Shown here piece after piece: positions 1 to 7,732 of a stretch of 38,436 nt of DNA. Position 1 is the first letter of the stretch, and the number at the start of each line of letters is the position of its first letter. Source of the stretch: an uncultured Eubacteriales bacterium (GTDB lineage Bacteria > Bacillota > Clostridia > Oscillospirales > Oscillospiraceae); NCBI GenBank assembly GCA_900544295.1, contig UQUO01000018.1:1-38436 (forward strand), written 5' to 3'. The notes beneath the pieces are model-generated. The model had not been told where the DNA came from, did not search any database, and was given only the letters and a program-made list of their open reading frames with translations. Both the position numbers and the translations under genes were made by a program.

Positions 1-21
1 AAAAGCGTTTTTCTTTGGGGC

Positions 22-63
22 TCCACCCCGTTTCTTTGGGCAAGACCAAAGAAATGGGGTGGA
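22..63. repeat. Long near-perfect palindrome (hairpin element)
   Basis: The arms at 22-39 and 46-63 pair over 18 positions with one G.T wobble, around the 6-nt loop GCAAGA. The word TTTCTTTGG of the left arm also occurs in the preceding bases (about 10-18), so the right arm can pair in two ways. Neither strand has a T-run after the stem, so it does not look like an ordinary intrinsic terminator. It may be a dispersed intergenic palindromic repeat; that is an inference, since only one copy is in view. Confidence 0.7.
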
Positions 64-127
64 ACAGGCAGCACAACCTAAAAATTTTCCGCAAACATAT
101 AGGCGAATTCCTGAACCCCGCCCCTAC

Positions 128-157
128 AAAAGGCTGCGCAAGAGCGTTCCGCGAGCC
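128..157 (-). terminator. Weak terminator after the adenylating enzyme gene
   Basis: On the minus strand a GGCT-GCG stem with one bulge (132-139 with 151-157) is followed by TTTT (131-128), a few bases past the stop codon of the gene ending at 164. The stem is short and the T-run brief, so this is only a candidate. Confidence 0.35.
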
Positions 158-163
158 GCAACT

Positions 164-1675
164 TCACTCCGCCAACAGCTTTTTCAGCGCCACACGGTCT
201 ATCTTATCGTTGGCATTGTGCGGCAGCTTCTCCATCGTCACCAGGCGGTGCGGCAGCATATAGGCAGGGATGTATTTCTTCAGCTCACGATTGTATTGCC
301 TCAAAGGCAGGGTGCCGCGCGTCTCGACAAAAAGCACTATCTCCTGCTTCACGGCATCAAAGAGCGCGCAGACGTTTTCCGTGCCTTCCACCATGCGCGC
401 CGCGTTTTCGATCTCGCCCAGCTCTATGCGGTTGCCGCGCAGCTTTATCTGCCCGTCGCGCCGCCCTGCAAACATCAGCTCGCCCCGCTCGTTGTACCAG
501 CCGAGGTCGCCCGTGCGGTAGTACCTCGGCGCGTAGGGCAGGCCCTCTGGGTTCACGTAGAAGGCCCGCTCAGTGAGCTCCGGCTGGTTCCAGTAGCCTA
601 TGTTCACGCCCGAGCCCGCGACGCAGATCTCGCCCGTCTCGCCGCGCGGCACCGGCCGGCCGTCCTCGCCTATGAGCAGCACGCGCATGTCCGGCAGGGG
701 CTTCCCTATGGGCAGGGGCTCCGTGTCCGAAAACTCCCGGTCCACAACGTAGGCCGTGCAGACGTCCGTCTCCGTCGGGCCGTAGAGGTTTGCAAAGATG
801 CGCCCCGGCAGCGCGCGCCGCCATATGTTCAACTGCAAATTTGGCATTACCTCCCCCGCGAAGGCGACGCTCCTGAGCTCCGGCAGCTCCACGCTCTCCA
901 GTACGCCGGAGTTGGCAATGTTTATCATCACCGTCGGCACCCAGTAGATGCTCGTGACCCCGTTCTCCCGCAGGAACTCCGGCAGCTTCACCGGGAAGCG
1001 GAAGAGCACCTCGGGCGTCAGGATGAGCTTTCCCCCGCAGCGCATCGCGCCGTAGACGTCCATGACCGAGACGTCGAAGTAGAGCGGGGCCTGGTTCGCG
1101 ATGACCGTCTCCGGGCCCCAGCCGAAGGTCTCCTCCGCCCAGCGGGCGAAGAGCAGCACGCCCCGGTGCGGGATGGTGACGCCCTTGGGCTCGCCGGTGG
1201 AGCCGGAGGTGTACATGACATACACCGGCTCCGAATCCGTGACGTCTGCGACGGCGGCGTCCACGGCTGCGGCGTCCTCCGGCTCGCGTTCGAGCTCCTC
1301 AAGCAGCAGCACGGGCGCGCCGCCGGTGTCGAGGTCCCCGAGCTTCGCGGCCAGCTCCGCGTTCGTGACTATGGCGGAGGGGCCGAGGTTCGAGATTATC
1401 TTCCGCAGCCGCTCCACGGGCGCGGCGGAGTCCGTCGGCACATAGGGCCGGCCCGCGTAGAGCGCGGCGCAGAAGCCCTCGACCATGGCCGCGCTCTTCG
1501 GCAGCCAGACCATGACCGGCGCGCGGCCGCCGCTGCGGCGCAGCAGGCCGCTCGCCGCCCGGCGGGAGCGCGCCCTCAGCTCGGCGTAGCTGAGGCTCTC
1601 CGCCTCGTCCGCCAGGGCGCAGCGCTCACCCCAGAGCCCCGCCGCCCGCTCCAGCAGGCATATGGCTGAATTCAT
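164..1675 (-). CDS. DltA-like amino acid adenylating enzyme (AMP-binding family)
   Basis: A 503-residue stand-alone adenylation domain of the ANL superfamily. It should activate a carboxylic acid, probably an amino acid, with ATP and load it on a carrier thiol. Visible core motifs are the P-loop YTSGSTGEPKGV (155-166), FDVSVMD (200-206), YGPTE (298-302), RTGD (387-390) and the C-terminal catalytic lysine in NDKIDR (K491). Overall pattern and length match D-alanine:carrier protein ligase DltA, but the position of the DltA specificity cysteine (FCGE in the Bacillus enzyme) is alanine here (A273 in AFAGE), and no dltB, dltC or dltD is in view. The start ATG lies 4 bp after the stop of the upstream lipoprotein gene, with a GGGGAG Shine-Dalgarno overlapping that stop, so the two are co-transcribed and probably translationally coupled. 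The substrate is unknown; a cell-envelope modification role is an inference from the partner. Confidence 0.85.
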   Translation of the reverse strand: MNSAICLLERAAGLWGERCALADEAESLSYAELRARSRRAASGLLRRSGGRAPVMVWLPKSAAMVEGFCAALYAGRPYVPTDSAAPVERLRKIISNLGPSAIVTNAELAAKLGDLDTGGAPVLLLEELEREPEDAAAVDAAVADVTDSEPVYVMYTSGSTGEPKGVTIPHRGVLLFARWAEETFGWGPETVIANQAPLYFDVSVMDVYGAMRCGGKLILTPEVLFRFPVKLPEFLRENGVTSIYWVPTVMINIANSGVLESVELPELRSVAFAGEVMPNLQLNIWRRALPGRIFANLYGPTETDVCTAYVVDREFSDTEPLPIGKPLPDMRVLLIGEDGRPVPRGETGEICVAGSGVNIGYWNQPELTERAFYVNPEGLPYAPRYYRTGDLGWYNERGELMFAGRRDGQIKLRGNRIELGEIENAARMVEGTENVCALFDAVKQEIVLFVETRGTLPLRQYNRELKKYIPAYMLPHRLVTMEKLPHNANDKIDRVALKKLLAE

Positions 1676-1679
1676 GCTC

Positions 1680-4600
1680 TCACTCCCCGTAGCTTATGAT
1701 GAGCGCGCTCGCCGCGCCGTATTTGTAGAAGAGGGTGCCGCCGTCCTCAAGCTCCTTCGCCGTCCAGCCCGAGGACTGGGTGGTTGCGGGCGCGGAGGTT
1801 TCGACCTCCATATAGCCGTTCGATAGGAAGCTGACCGAGGCCCCGCCCTCGTGGGTGGAGATGGTGGCGGGCAGGTTCACGCGCTCGATGTGGGCCGCCT
1901 CCTCAGCCGCGCCCTCGGCGGCCTCATATACGCGCACAGGGCGGTTGAGGCCGATATAGAGGTCGCTGCCGTCCCTGTGCCAGACGTCGGCGTCCGTGCG
2001 GATGTCCCGGCCCTGCAGCGCCGTGCCGAGGCTCAGGCGCACTCCGGTGCTTATCTGGTAGTTGCCGGAGTAGAGCGGGAAGGTGTTCGACTGTCCGGAG
2101 CCCACAAGCTCGATGTCGAAGTTTTCCTCGCTGTTGCCCACGATGTCGAGCGAGAGGTTTATCGCCGCGGCGCAGGCGGAGGCCAGCTGGTTCTCCATGA
2201 CGAAGCTGTAGCCGAACTTCTCGCGGAAGGCCTGGACCTGCTCTATGCTCGCTATCGCCTCGGTGTCGTCCTGGGCGGTGAAGTCGCAGTGGTAGTAGAC
2301 GCACATGGGCATGCCGTAGCGCGCGGAGATGTCCGTCCACTCGTCATAGCCATAGAGCATCGTGCAGCAGTTCTGCAGCAGGATGGTCCACTTCCCGTCC
2401 TGCGTGAGGAAGAAGGGCAGGCTTATTACGTTGCGCGCGCTGGCCTGGGGATAGGGGTCGAGGTCGCCGGGCGCGGCGTAGCCCGTATTCCAGAGGAAGC
2501 CCGCCTTCCACAGCGAGAGGAAGGTCTGCGTCTGGCTGAGGCTGTTGGTGTACCAGGTGTGCTGGTTCGCGCCCAGCTTGTCCGAGACCACCCCGTAGAG
2601 CTTGAGGGACTCAAGGTGCCGCTGCAGCTCGTAGGCCTCCCGCTCCGCGGAGGAGCAGGCCGTCGTGTAGAAATGCGCGCCGACGTAGATATAGTTGTCG
2701 CGGAAGTATTTTATCTGCTCCATGAGCTCGCTCTTGTAGGGGAAGTACTCGCTGTCGATCGGGTAGGAAGCGCCGTACTCAAGGCTGCCGCAGATAAGGT
2801 CGTCTATGCCGTCGCCGTTTATGTCCGCGACGACCGGCACGCAGTTGTTGCCGAACTTGGCGTTGTAGTTGCCCTTGTAGTTCATTTCGTCGAGCTCTAT
2901 GAAGCCCGCAGAGGCAAAGCCGCCGACGCCCTGGTTCAGCAGCTTCGCGACGTAGCCGTCGAAGGTGCCGAGCAGCAGATCCTGGATGCCGTCGCCGTTT
3001 ATGTCGTATATGCGCGGGCAGAGCCAGTCCCCGTCCACGCCGAACACACTGAGCTCCGTGAAGCCGCTCTCGGGCAGGCCGCTCTCCGTACCATAGAGCA
3101 CGAGGAGCTTGCCGGAGTTCGAGCCGCAGACGAGGTCGTCCACGCCGTCGCCGTTGAGGTCGCCCCAGTCGGGGAAGACCTGGCCTTCTATTCCCGTGTC
3201 CGCGGCCACAACGCCCGCCTCGAAAGTGAGCTCGCCCAAGCCGCGGAAGAGATAGACCTTGCCGTCCTGCGCGCCGCAGAGGATGTCCGCCTCGCCGTCG
3301 CCGTCGAAGTCGCAGACGACGGGCGCGGAGTAGCCGGAGACGGAAAGCTGCCGCCCCTCGGAGTCCGTCAGGGGCGCGGCCTCCTCCGTGAGCAGGCGGG
3401 ACTTGTAGCCGAGGCCCCGGTAGAAGTACAGCCGCCCGTCGGAGGAGCCGCAGACGATGTCGGGCTTGCCGTCCCCGTCGAGGTCATATACGTCCGGGTA
3501 GGCGCGCAGCTCGAACTCGGGGTAGTCCTCAAAATAGCTGCCGCCGTCCTCAATGGAGGCGAGCGTGAGCCACCTGTCCCCTGCGGCGACGTGCGCGCCG
3601 GAGGAGTAGGCGTTCTCGTTGAGCTCCATGGAAAACCTGAGCCGGCCGCCCTCCTGCCCCAGCAGGCTGGAGACGGTCTCCACCCTCTCAAACCAGGTGT
3701 AGCTGTTCCGAACCAGGGTGTAGGAGGGGATCTGGCCGTACTCCTTGCAGAGCTCCGCGAAGGCGACGCCGGAGCCGTCGGCAAAGCCGCCGAGCTCCTC
3801 GAAGTGCAGCTCCCAGCTCATGGCCGGGCTGCCGAAGGAGCCGTAGACGCGCCAGACGGAATAGCCCACGGTGCGCTTCATGCAGAAGGAAGCGAAGGCG
3901 TTCTCCAGAAGGCGCGCGGCGCTCATGGCCGTGTCGGAGAGGTAGCGCTGCCCGTCGTCCCGCTGCTCCAGCATGGTGCCGCTGATGCAGTAGGGGTTCG
4001 GCAGAAGGCCCGAGGCGAAAAAGACGTAGCCCTCGCCGTACATGTTCATGGTGGAGAGCGCGTAGCCCACGCGGGTGCACAGGGCGACGGCGGTGGAGGG
4101 TTTCAGAGCCATGCCGCGCTCCAGGCCCTCAAGCTCGGGGAAGTCGGTGTAGGCCTCGTAGAGGGTGTAGAAGTCGCGGGTTATCTCCTGCAACTCCGCG
4201 AGGTCGTCGTCTACCTCCGGGTAGTCCATAAGGTAGGGGTAGTCCTCCACCTCGTGGAAGCTCTTGGCGCCGATGAGATCCTTGTCGAAGAAGTCGTAGA
4301 AACCGTTCGTGAGGAAAACCCCGCCGCCCGCCTCGGCAAAGGCGGTTATCTCATCCTTGAGGCTCTCGGCCTTTTCGGAGCCGATGATGCTCTCATCCGG
4401 GTAGAGCAGGTCGTAGTCCTCCAGGCTGTACTCGCCCGAGACGTCCACGGCCTCGGCCTCGAGGCCTAGCAGCAAGGGCTGGCAGAGCCGGGAGCAGGTG
4501 TCCTCCCAGTAGCCGGTGCCGGCGCTGCCGTCGTAGAGCACGGCTGCGCGCAGCTCGTTTTCAGCGGCGTTCTCCGAGCTGAGGGAGACCTCAGCCGCGG

Positions 4601-4724
4601 GCAGGGAGTTCTGCTTCACGTGGTCCTCCCCGCCGCCGATGAAGGGTATGCTTATATCCCCGCAGCCCGAGAGCAGGCCGAGCAGCAGGGCGCAGCAGAT
4701 GACAAGTGAAAGGGTCTTTTTCAA
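1680..4724 (-). CDS. Large lipoprotein with FG-GAP (VCBS-type) repeats
   Basis: 1014 residues. The N-terminus has a lysine-rich start, a hydrophobic stretch and the lipobox LLSGC (Cys21), so it is a membrane-anchored extracellular lipoprotein. Residues about 58-250 resemble a Rossmann/glutaminase-like fold (AEAGGGVFLTNG near 131-140). Five calcium-binding DxDxDG or DxNxDG loops begin at D414, D472, D522, D574 and D634 and define an FG-GAP beta-propeller. The segments on both sides (about 300-360 and 660-860, with YYHCDF near 810) look like two halves of one catalytic barrel, reminiscent of polysaccharide deacetylase-like proteins, but I cannot identify active-site residues with certainty. The C-terminal 100 residues look like beta-sandwich. 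First gene of an operon with the DltA-like enzyme. Role unknown; binding or processing of a surface polysaccharide is an inference. Confidence 0.8.
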   Translation of the reverse strand: MKKTLSLVICCALLLGLLSGCGDISIPFIGGGEDHVKQNSLPAAEVSLSSENAAENELRAAVLYDGSAGTGYWEDTCSRLCQPLLLGLEAEAVDVSGEYSLEDYDLLYPDESIIGSEKAESLKDEITAFAEAGGGVFLTNGFYDFFDKDLIGAKSFHEVEDYPYLMDYPEVDDDLAELQEITRDFYTLYEAYTDFPELEGLERGMALKPSTAVALCTRVGYALSTMNMYGEGYVFFASGLLPNPYCISGTMLEQRDDGQRYLSDTAMSAARLLENAFASFCMKRTVGYSVWRVYGSFGSPAMSWELHFEELGGFADGSGVAFAELCKEYGQIPSYTLVRNSYTWFERVETVSSLLGQEGGRLRFSMELNENAYSSGAHVAAGDRWLTLASIEDGGSYFEDYPEFELRAYPDVYDLDGDGKPDIVCGSSDGRLYFYRGLGYKSRLLTEEAAPLTDSEGRQLSVSGYSAPVVCDFDGDGEADILCGAQDGKVYLFRGLGELTFEAGVVAADTGIEGQVFPDWGDLNGDGVDDLVCGSNSGKLLVLYGTESGLPESGFTELSVFGVDGDWLCPRIYDINGDGIQDLLLGTFDGYVAKLLNQGVGGFASAGFIELDEMNYKGNYNAKFGNNCVPVVADINGDGIDDLICGSLEYGASYPIDSEYFPYKSELMEQIKYFRDNYIYVGAHFYTTACSSAEREAYELQRHLESLKLYGVVSDKLGANQHTWYTNSLSQTQTFLSLWKAGFLWNTGYAAPGDLDPYPQASARNVISLPFFLTQDGKWTILLQNCCTMLYGYDEWTDISARYGMPMCVYYHCDFTAQDDTEAIASIEQVQAFREKFGYSFVMENQLASACAAAINLSLDIVGNSEENFDIELVGSGQSNTFPLYSGNYQISTGVRLSLGTALQGRDIRTDADVWHRDGSDLYIGLNRPVRVYEAAEGAAEEAAHIERVNLPATISTHEGGASVSFLSNGYMEVETSAPATTQSSGWTAKELEDGGTLFYKYGAASALIISYGE

Positions 4725-4775
4725 GGCTTGCCTCCGTTCTGAAAATATGTTTGGCCAACTTTGTTTAACTAATGG

Positions 4776-4804
4776 ATTTTACCACATTCCTCATGCTATT
4801 GCAA
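4776..4804 (-). promoter_or_regulatory. Sigma-A-type promoter of the FG-GAP lipoprotein operon
   Basis: Read on the minus strand: -35 TTGCAA (4799-4804), 17-bp spacer, -10 TAAAAT (4776-4781) preceded by TGG (extended -10). The -35 hexamer is palindromic and is shared with the opposite promoter. Confidence 0.6.
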
Positions 4805-4827
4805 TGGCGGCGCGGCTGTTGTAAAAT
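4799..4827 (+). promoter_or_regulatory. Sigma-A-type promoter of the ferredoxin/flavodoxin fusion gene
   Basis: -35 TTGCAA (4799-4804), 17-bp spacer, -10 TAAAAT (4822-4827). The predicted start near 4834 leaves only about 16 nt of leader, just enough for the AAAGGAGG ribosome binding site. The hexamers and spacing are identical to the divergent promoter, with which it shares the -35. Confidence 0.55.
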
Positions 4828-4849
4828 CGGAAAAAAGGAGGTCTTCGGC

Positions 4850-5626
4850 ATGAATATAAAAAAGTCGTCTGCACTTTATTTCTCGCCCACGGGCGGAACG
4901 AAGAAGATAGCAGAGCACATAGCCTCCGGCCTGTGCGATGCGGCGGAGTTTCTGGACGTCACCTCGTCCGGGTGTGAGCTCGCCTTCGGGCCGGAGGATT
5001 TTGTCGTCATCGCCGTGCCGGTTTTCGGCGGGCGAGTGCCGTCCCCGACGGCGGAGCGGCTCTCCCACGTGCGCGCTGAGGGCACGCCCGCAGCCATCGT
5101 CGCGGTGTACGGCAACCGCGCCTATGAGGACGCGCTGCTGGAGCTGAGGGGCCTTGCCGAGGAGCGCGGCTTCAAGGTCATGGCAGCCGCAGCCTTCATC
5201 GCTCGGCACTCGATAGCGCCCGAGTTCGGCGCAGGCCGCCCCGACGCCGCGGACTTCCTCAAAATGGACGAGTTCGTCCGCCGCATCCGCGAGAGGCTGG
5301 ACTATGCCGCCTCCACGGGCAGCCTGCCCACGGCCATCGTCCCCGGCAATCTCGTATTCCGAAAATACGACGGCGTGCCGCTGCACCCGGCTGCCAGCCG
5401 GATAAAGTGCGGCAAGTGCGGCAAATGCGCCGCCGAGTGTCCTGTCGGGGCCATCCCGGCCTCGGACCCTACGAAGACCGACAAGGACAAGTGCATCACC
5501 TGCATGCGCTGCGTCGCCGTCTGTCCCCATTTTGCCCGCAGCCTCAACCCCGTTATGCTCGCCGCCGCGAAGGCCGGCCTCAAAAAGAGCTGCTCTGAGC
5601 GCAAGGAGCCGGAGCTCTTCCTGTAA
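4850..5626 (+). CDS. Flavodoxin-ferredoxin fusion (EFR1-type ferrodoxin)
   Basis: A 258-residue cytoplasmic redox protein. The N-terminal half is flavodoxin-like, with the phosphate-binding loop FSPTGGTKK (about 9-17) and VPVFGGRVPS. The C-terminal part carries two [4Fe-4S] cluster motifs, CGKCGKCAAECP and CITCMRCVAVCP. This EFR1 family combination is common in Clostridia; electron carriers or acceptors for anaerobic redox enzymes are the presumed role, but no specific partner is known to me. I chose the ATG at 4850, not an in-frame one at 4772, because AAAAAAGGAGG ends 8 bp before it and the upstream residues are not flavodoxin-like. It is monocistronic, with its own promoter and a terminator after it. 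Confidence 0.88.
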   Translation: MNIKKSSALYFSPTGGTKKIAEHIASGLCDAAEFLDVTSSGCELAFGPEDFVVIAVPVFGGRVPSPTAERLSHVRAEGTPAAIVAVYGNRAYEDALLELRGLAEERGFKVMAAAAFIARHSIAPEFGAGRPDAADFLKMDEFVRRIRERLDYAASTGSLPTAIVPGNLVFRKYDGVPLHPAASRIKCGKCGKCAAECPVGAIPASDPTKTDKDKCITCMRCVAVCPHFARSLNPVMLAAAKAGLKKSCSERKEPELFL

Positions 5627-5630
5627 AGCA

Positions 5631-5656
5631 AAAGCGCCCCCTCTCGGGGGCGTTTT
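5631..5656. terminator. Bidirectional intrinsic terminator between convergent genes
   Basis: Stem CGCCCCC (5635-5641) with GGGGGCG (5646-5652), loop TCTC, with TTTT on the right and AAAA on the left. It can end the plus-strand EFR1 gene and the minus-strand SLH gene, which converge here. Confidence 0.8.
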
Positions 5657-5670
5657 CCCTTTCCTCGTAT

Positions 5671-6762
5671 TTAATAGCCGTAGGCGACGAATTCTCCTCC
5701 GCCGGGCAGGGAGGCGACAAGGTAATCCCGCCCGCAGACGAGGACGCCGTCCTCCTCCCGTGTGGTCGTGCACCAGCGCAGGGAGGAGATTTCAAGGCCG
5801 CGCAGGGCCGTGAGGGCCGTGAGCTCCGGCACGCAGCCGTTATTGCGCCCGCTCAGCTCCACGAAGTACCAGGCCCCGTCCTCGGTGCGGATGAGCGCGT
5901 TGGCGTCCGAGCCGGGAAACCAGCTCGTGCAGGGCAGCTCATAGACCTCGCTCACAACAGCGGGCGCGGGTATCTCGCGCTCCCTGCCCATGGCCTCCAG
6001 CACCTCCTGGCGGCGACGGCCCTCGGCGGCCTCGGCGGGGTCCGGGGATCCGGGGTCGGCGTAGTCCGTCCAGAGCTCTGCCTTGTCTATGACCACCGTG
6101 GCGCGCCCGGCGCTGAGCATCAGGCGGAAGTTGGGGTTGTCATAGCCCGCAAGCTCCACGCTCCCGCCAAAGGGCGTGCCGTCCGGGGCGGCCGTGAGCC
6201 GCTCCGGCCCGCAGCTTCGGACGGCGCGGGAGATGAGCACGGCGGCCTCGGCGCGGCTGAGCGCCTTTTCGGGGCGGAAACTGCCGTCCTCAAAACCCTC
6301 CATGAGCTCCGCACCCCAGGCCGCGGCCACGTAACCGGCGTAGGGCGCGAGGATGTCCCCTGCGTCCGTGAAGGGCGCCTCGCCGTCCGGAGCGAGGCCC
6401 AGGGCGCAGACAAGGATCTTCGCCGCAAGCTGACGGGAAACGGCGCCCTCCGCCTGCTCCCGCGCGTCGAGCCAGCCGTTTTCGAGCGCGTATTCGAGCT
6501 GCACGCCCGCCCAGCGCCCGTCCTGCGCGCCCGTGGGCAGGCCCAGGCAGCGCGCGGTGATGGTCACAAACTCCGGCACGCTCACCTCTCCCTCAGGGCG
6601 GAACGTGCCGTCCTCATAGCCGTCTATATAGCCCGCGGCGGACATCGCCGCGATCTCATCGCTGTACCACCTGCCCTCCGGCACATCTGAAAAGCCGGAT
6701 GCCGCGTATGCAGGCGCAAGGCAGAGCGCCGCAGCCAGGCATAGCGCCGCTATTTTCTTCAT
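5671..6762 (-). CDS. Secreted S-layer-homology (SLH) domain protein
   Basis: 363 residues with a Sec signal peptide (cleavage probably after AYA, about residue 20). Residues 22-180 hold SLH repeats: a clear first (FSDVPEGRWY to YEDGTFRPEG), a degenerate second and a clear third (FEDGSFRPEKALSRAEAAVLISRA). SLH domains bind pyruvylated secondary wall polymers and anchor proteins to the cell surface. The C-terminal 180 residues are not a domain I recognise; they include two TxxW-like stretches and three cysteines. Has its own consensus promoter and is divergent from sigG; no operon partner. Envelope attachment is well supported; the specific task is unknown. Confidence 0.85.
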   Translation of the reverse strand: MKKIAALCLAAALCLAPAYAASGFSDVPEGRWYSDEIAAMSAAGYIDGYEDGTFRPEGEVSVPEFVTITARCLGLPTGAQDGRWAGVQLEYALENGWLDAREQAEGAVSRQLAAKILVCALGLAPDGEAPFTDAGDILAPYAGYVAAAWGAELMEGFEDGSFRPEKALSRAEAAVLISRAVRSCGPERLTAAPDGTPFGGSVELAGYDNPNFRLMLSAGRATVVIDKAELWTDYADPGSPDPAEAAEGRRRQEVLEAMGREREIPAPAVVSEVYELPCTSWFPGSDANALIRTEDGAWYFVELSGRNNGCVPELTALTALRGLEISSLRWCTTTREEDGVLVCGRDYLVASLPGGGEFVAYGY

Positions 6763-6797
6763 ACCGAGCCCTCCCTGCGATCATTTTCCATGCCCGG

Positions 6798-6826
6798 ATT
6801 ATACCTCATCCGGCCTGAACTGACAA
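6798..6826 (-). promoter_or_regulatory. Sigma-A promoter of the SLH protein gene
   Basis: Minus strand: TTGTCA (6821-6826), 17-bp spacer, TATAAT (6798-6803), 35 bp before the start codon. Eleven of twelve consensus bases match. Confidence 0.75.
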
Positions 6827-6837
6827 GGCGCTGAATC

Positions 6838-6891
6838 AAAAAGCCCCTTCCGGGAAAGACTAGCTGTACTTTCCTGAAAAGGGGTTTTTTT
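6838..6891 (+). promoter_or_regulatory. sigG leader hairpin that buries the ribosome binding site
   Basis: Outer stem AAAAAGCCCCTT (6838-6849) with AAGGGGTTTTTT (6879-6890), 12 pairs including one G.U, and an inner stem GGAAAG (6853-6858) with CTTTCC (6869-6874). The structure has the form of an intrinsic terminator (G+C stem, then a U-run) but ends two bases before the UUG start of sigG. The only Shine-Dalgarno candidate, AAGGGG, is inside the 3' arm. It could block translation, terminate transcription early, or both. Confidence 0.7.
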
Positions 6892-6892
6892 A

Positions 6893-7672
6893 TTGCAGGG
6901 CAAGGTCGAGATCTGCGGCGTGAACACCTCCAGGCTCCCGGTACTGAAAAACGAGGAGGCGCAGGCGCTGCTGGAGAGGGCCAAGGCCGGAGACAAGGCC
7001 GCGCGGGAGGAGCTCATAAGCGGGAACCTGCGCCTTGTGCTCTCGGTCATCCAGAAGTTCTCCGGCCGGGGCGAAAATGTGGACGACCTCTTCCAGGTCG
7101 GCTGCATCGGGCTAATAAAGGCCATAGACAACTTCGACGTCAGCCAGAACGTGCGCTTTTCCACCTACGGCGTGCCGATGATAGCGGGCGAGATCCGCCG
7201 CTACCTGCGGGACAACAGCTCCGTGCGCGTCTCGCGCTCCATGCGTGACACGGCCTACCGCGTGCTCCAGGCCCGCGAAAAGCTCACCGCCGAGACGGGC
7301 CGCGAGCCCACGACGGAGGAGATAGCCTCCACCCTCGGCATCCGGAGGGAGGAGGTGGTCTTCTCCCTGGACGCCATCTCGGACCCTGTCTCTCTCTTCG
7401 AGCCCGTGTATTCCGACGCGGGCGAGAGCGTCTGCGTCATGGACCAGATCCGCGACGACCGGGACACGGACGAGAGCTGGCTCGAACGCCTGGCCCTCTC
7501 CGACGCCATCTCCGCCCTGGGCGAGCGCGAAAAGCGCATCCTCGCCCTGCGCTATTACGACGGCAAGACCCAGATGGAGGTCGCGGACGAGATCCACATC
7601 TCCCAGGCCCAGGTCTCCCGCCTGGAGAAAAACGCCATAGCGCAGATAAAGAAGAATATCTTCGCCCAGTGA
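6893..7672 (+). CDS. sigG: RNA polymerase sigma factor SigG (forespore, sporulation)
   Basis: 259 residues. The N-terminus KVEICGVNTSRLPVLK is the SigG hallmark. Region 2 (NLRLVLSVIQKF, DDLFQVG, RFSTYGVPM) and the helix-turn-helix of region 4 (EVADEIHISQAQVSRLEK) are complete. SigG directs late forespore transcription (germination and spore DNA protection genes). The start is TTG at 6893: the frame has a stop at 6875 and no other start codon before the conserved KVEICG, so the choice is forced. The SD lies in a hairpin. No spoIIGA or sigE precedes it; a ylmC/ymxH-type gene follows, as is common near sigG. I could not identify a convincing sigma-F/G promoter upstream. Confidence 0.95.
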   Translation: MQGKVEICGVNTSRLPVLKNEEAQALLERAKAGDKAAREELISGNLRLVLSVIQKFSGRGENVDDLFQVGCIGLIKAIDNFDVSQNVRFSTYGVPMIAGEIRRYLRDNSSVRVSRSMRDTAYRVLQAREKLTAETGREPTTEEIASTLGIRREEVVFSLDAISDPVSLFEPVYSDAGESVCVMDQIRDDRDTDESWLERLALSDAISALGEREKRILALRYYDGKTQMEVADEIHISQAQVSRLEKNAIAQIKKNIFAQ

Positions 7673-7732
7673 GGGCCCGGAGGCATTTTCCGCCCCGCCC
7701 GGCGCATATGCTCAGGCGAGGGGGTATGGAAC

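Noticed and set aside
59..1669. 536-codon plus-strand frame over the adenylating enzyme
   Set aside because: The minus strand has all ANL superfamily motifs; the plus frame has none.
1851..4469. 872-codon open frame antisense to the FG-GAP lipoprotein gene
   Set aside because: Its product is a low-complexity V/A/G/R-rich shadow with no domain, in a G+C-rich region where antisense frames stay open by chance; the opposite strand encodes a protein with clear signal and repeat motifs.
6763..6837. A sigma-F or sigma-G promoter for sigG
   Set aside because: Some bases near 6832 resemble a -35, but no matching -10 lies at the right distance, so no promoter is claimed.
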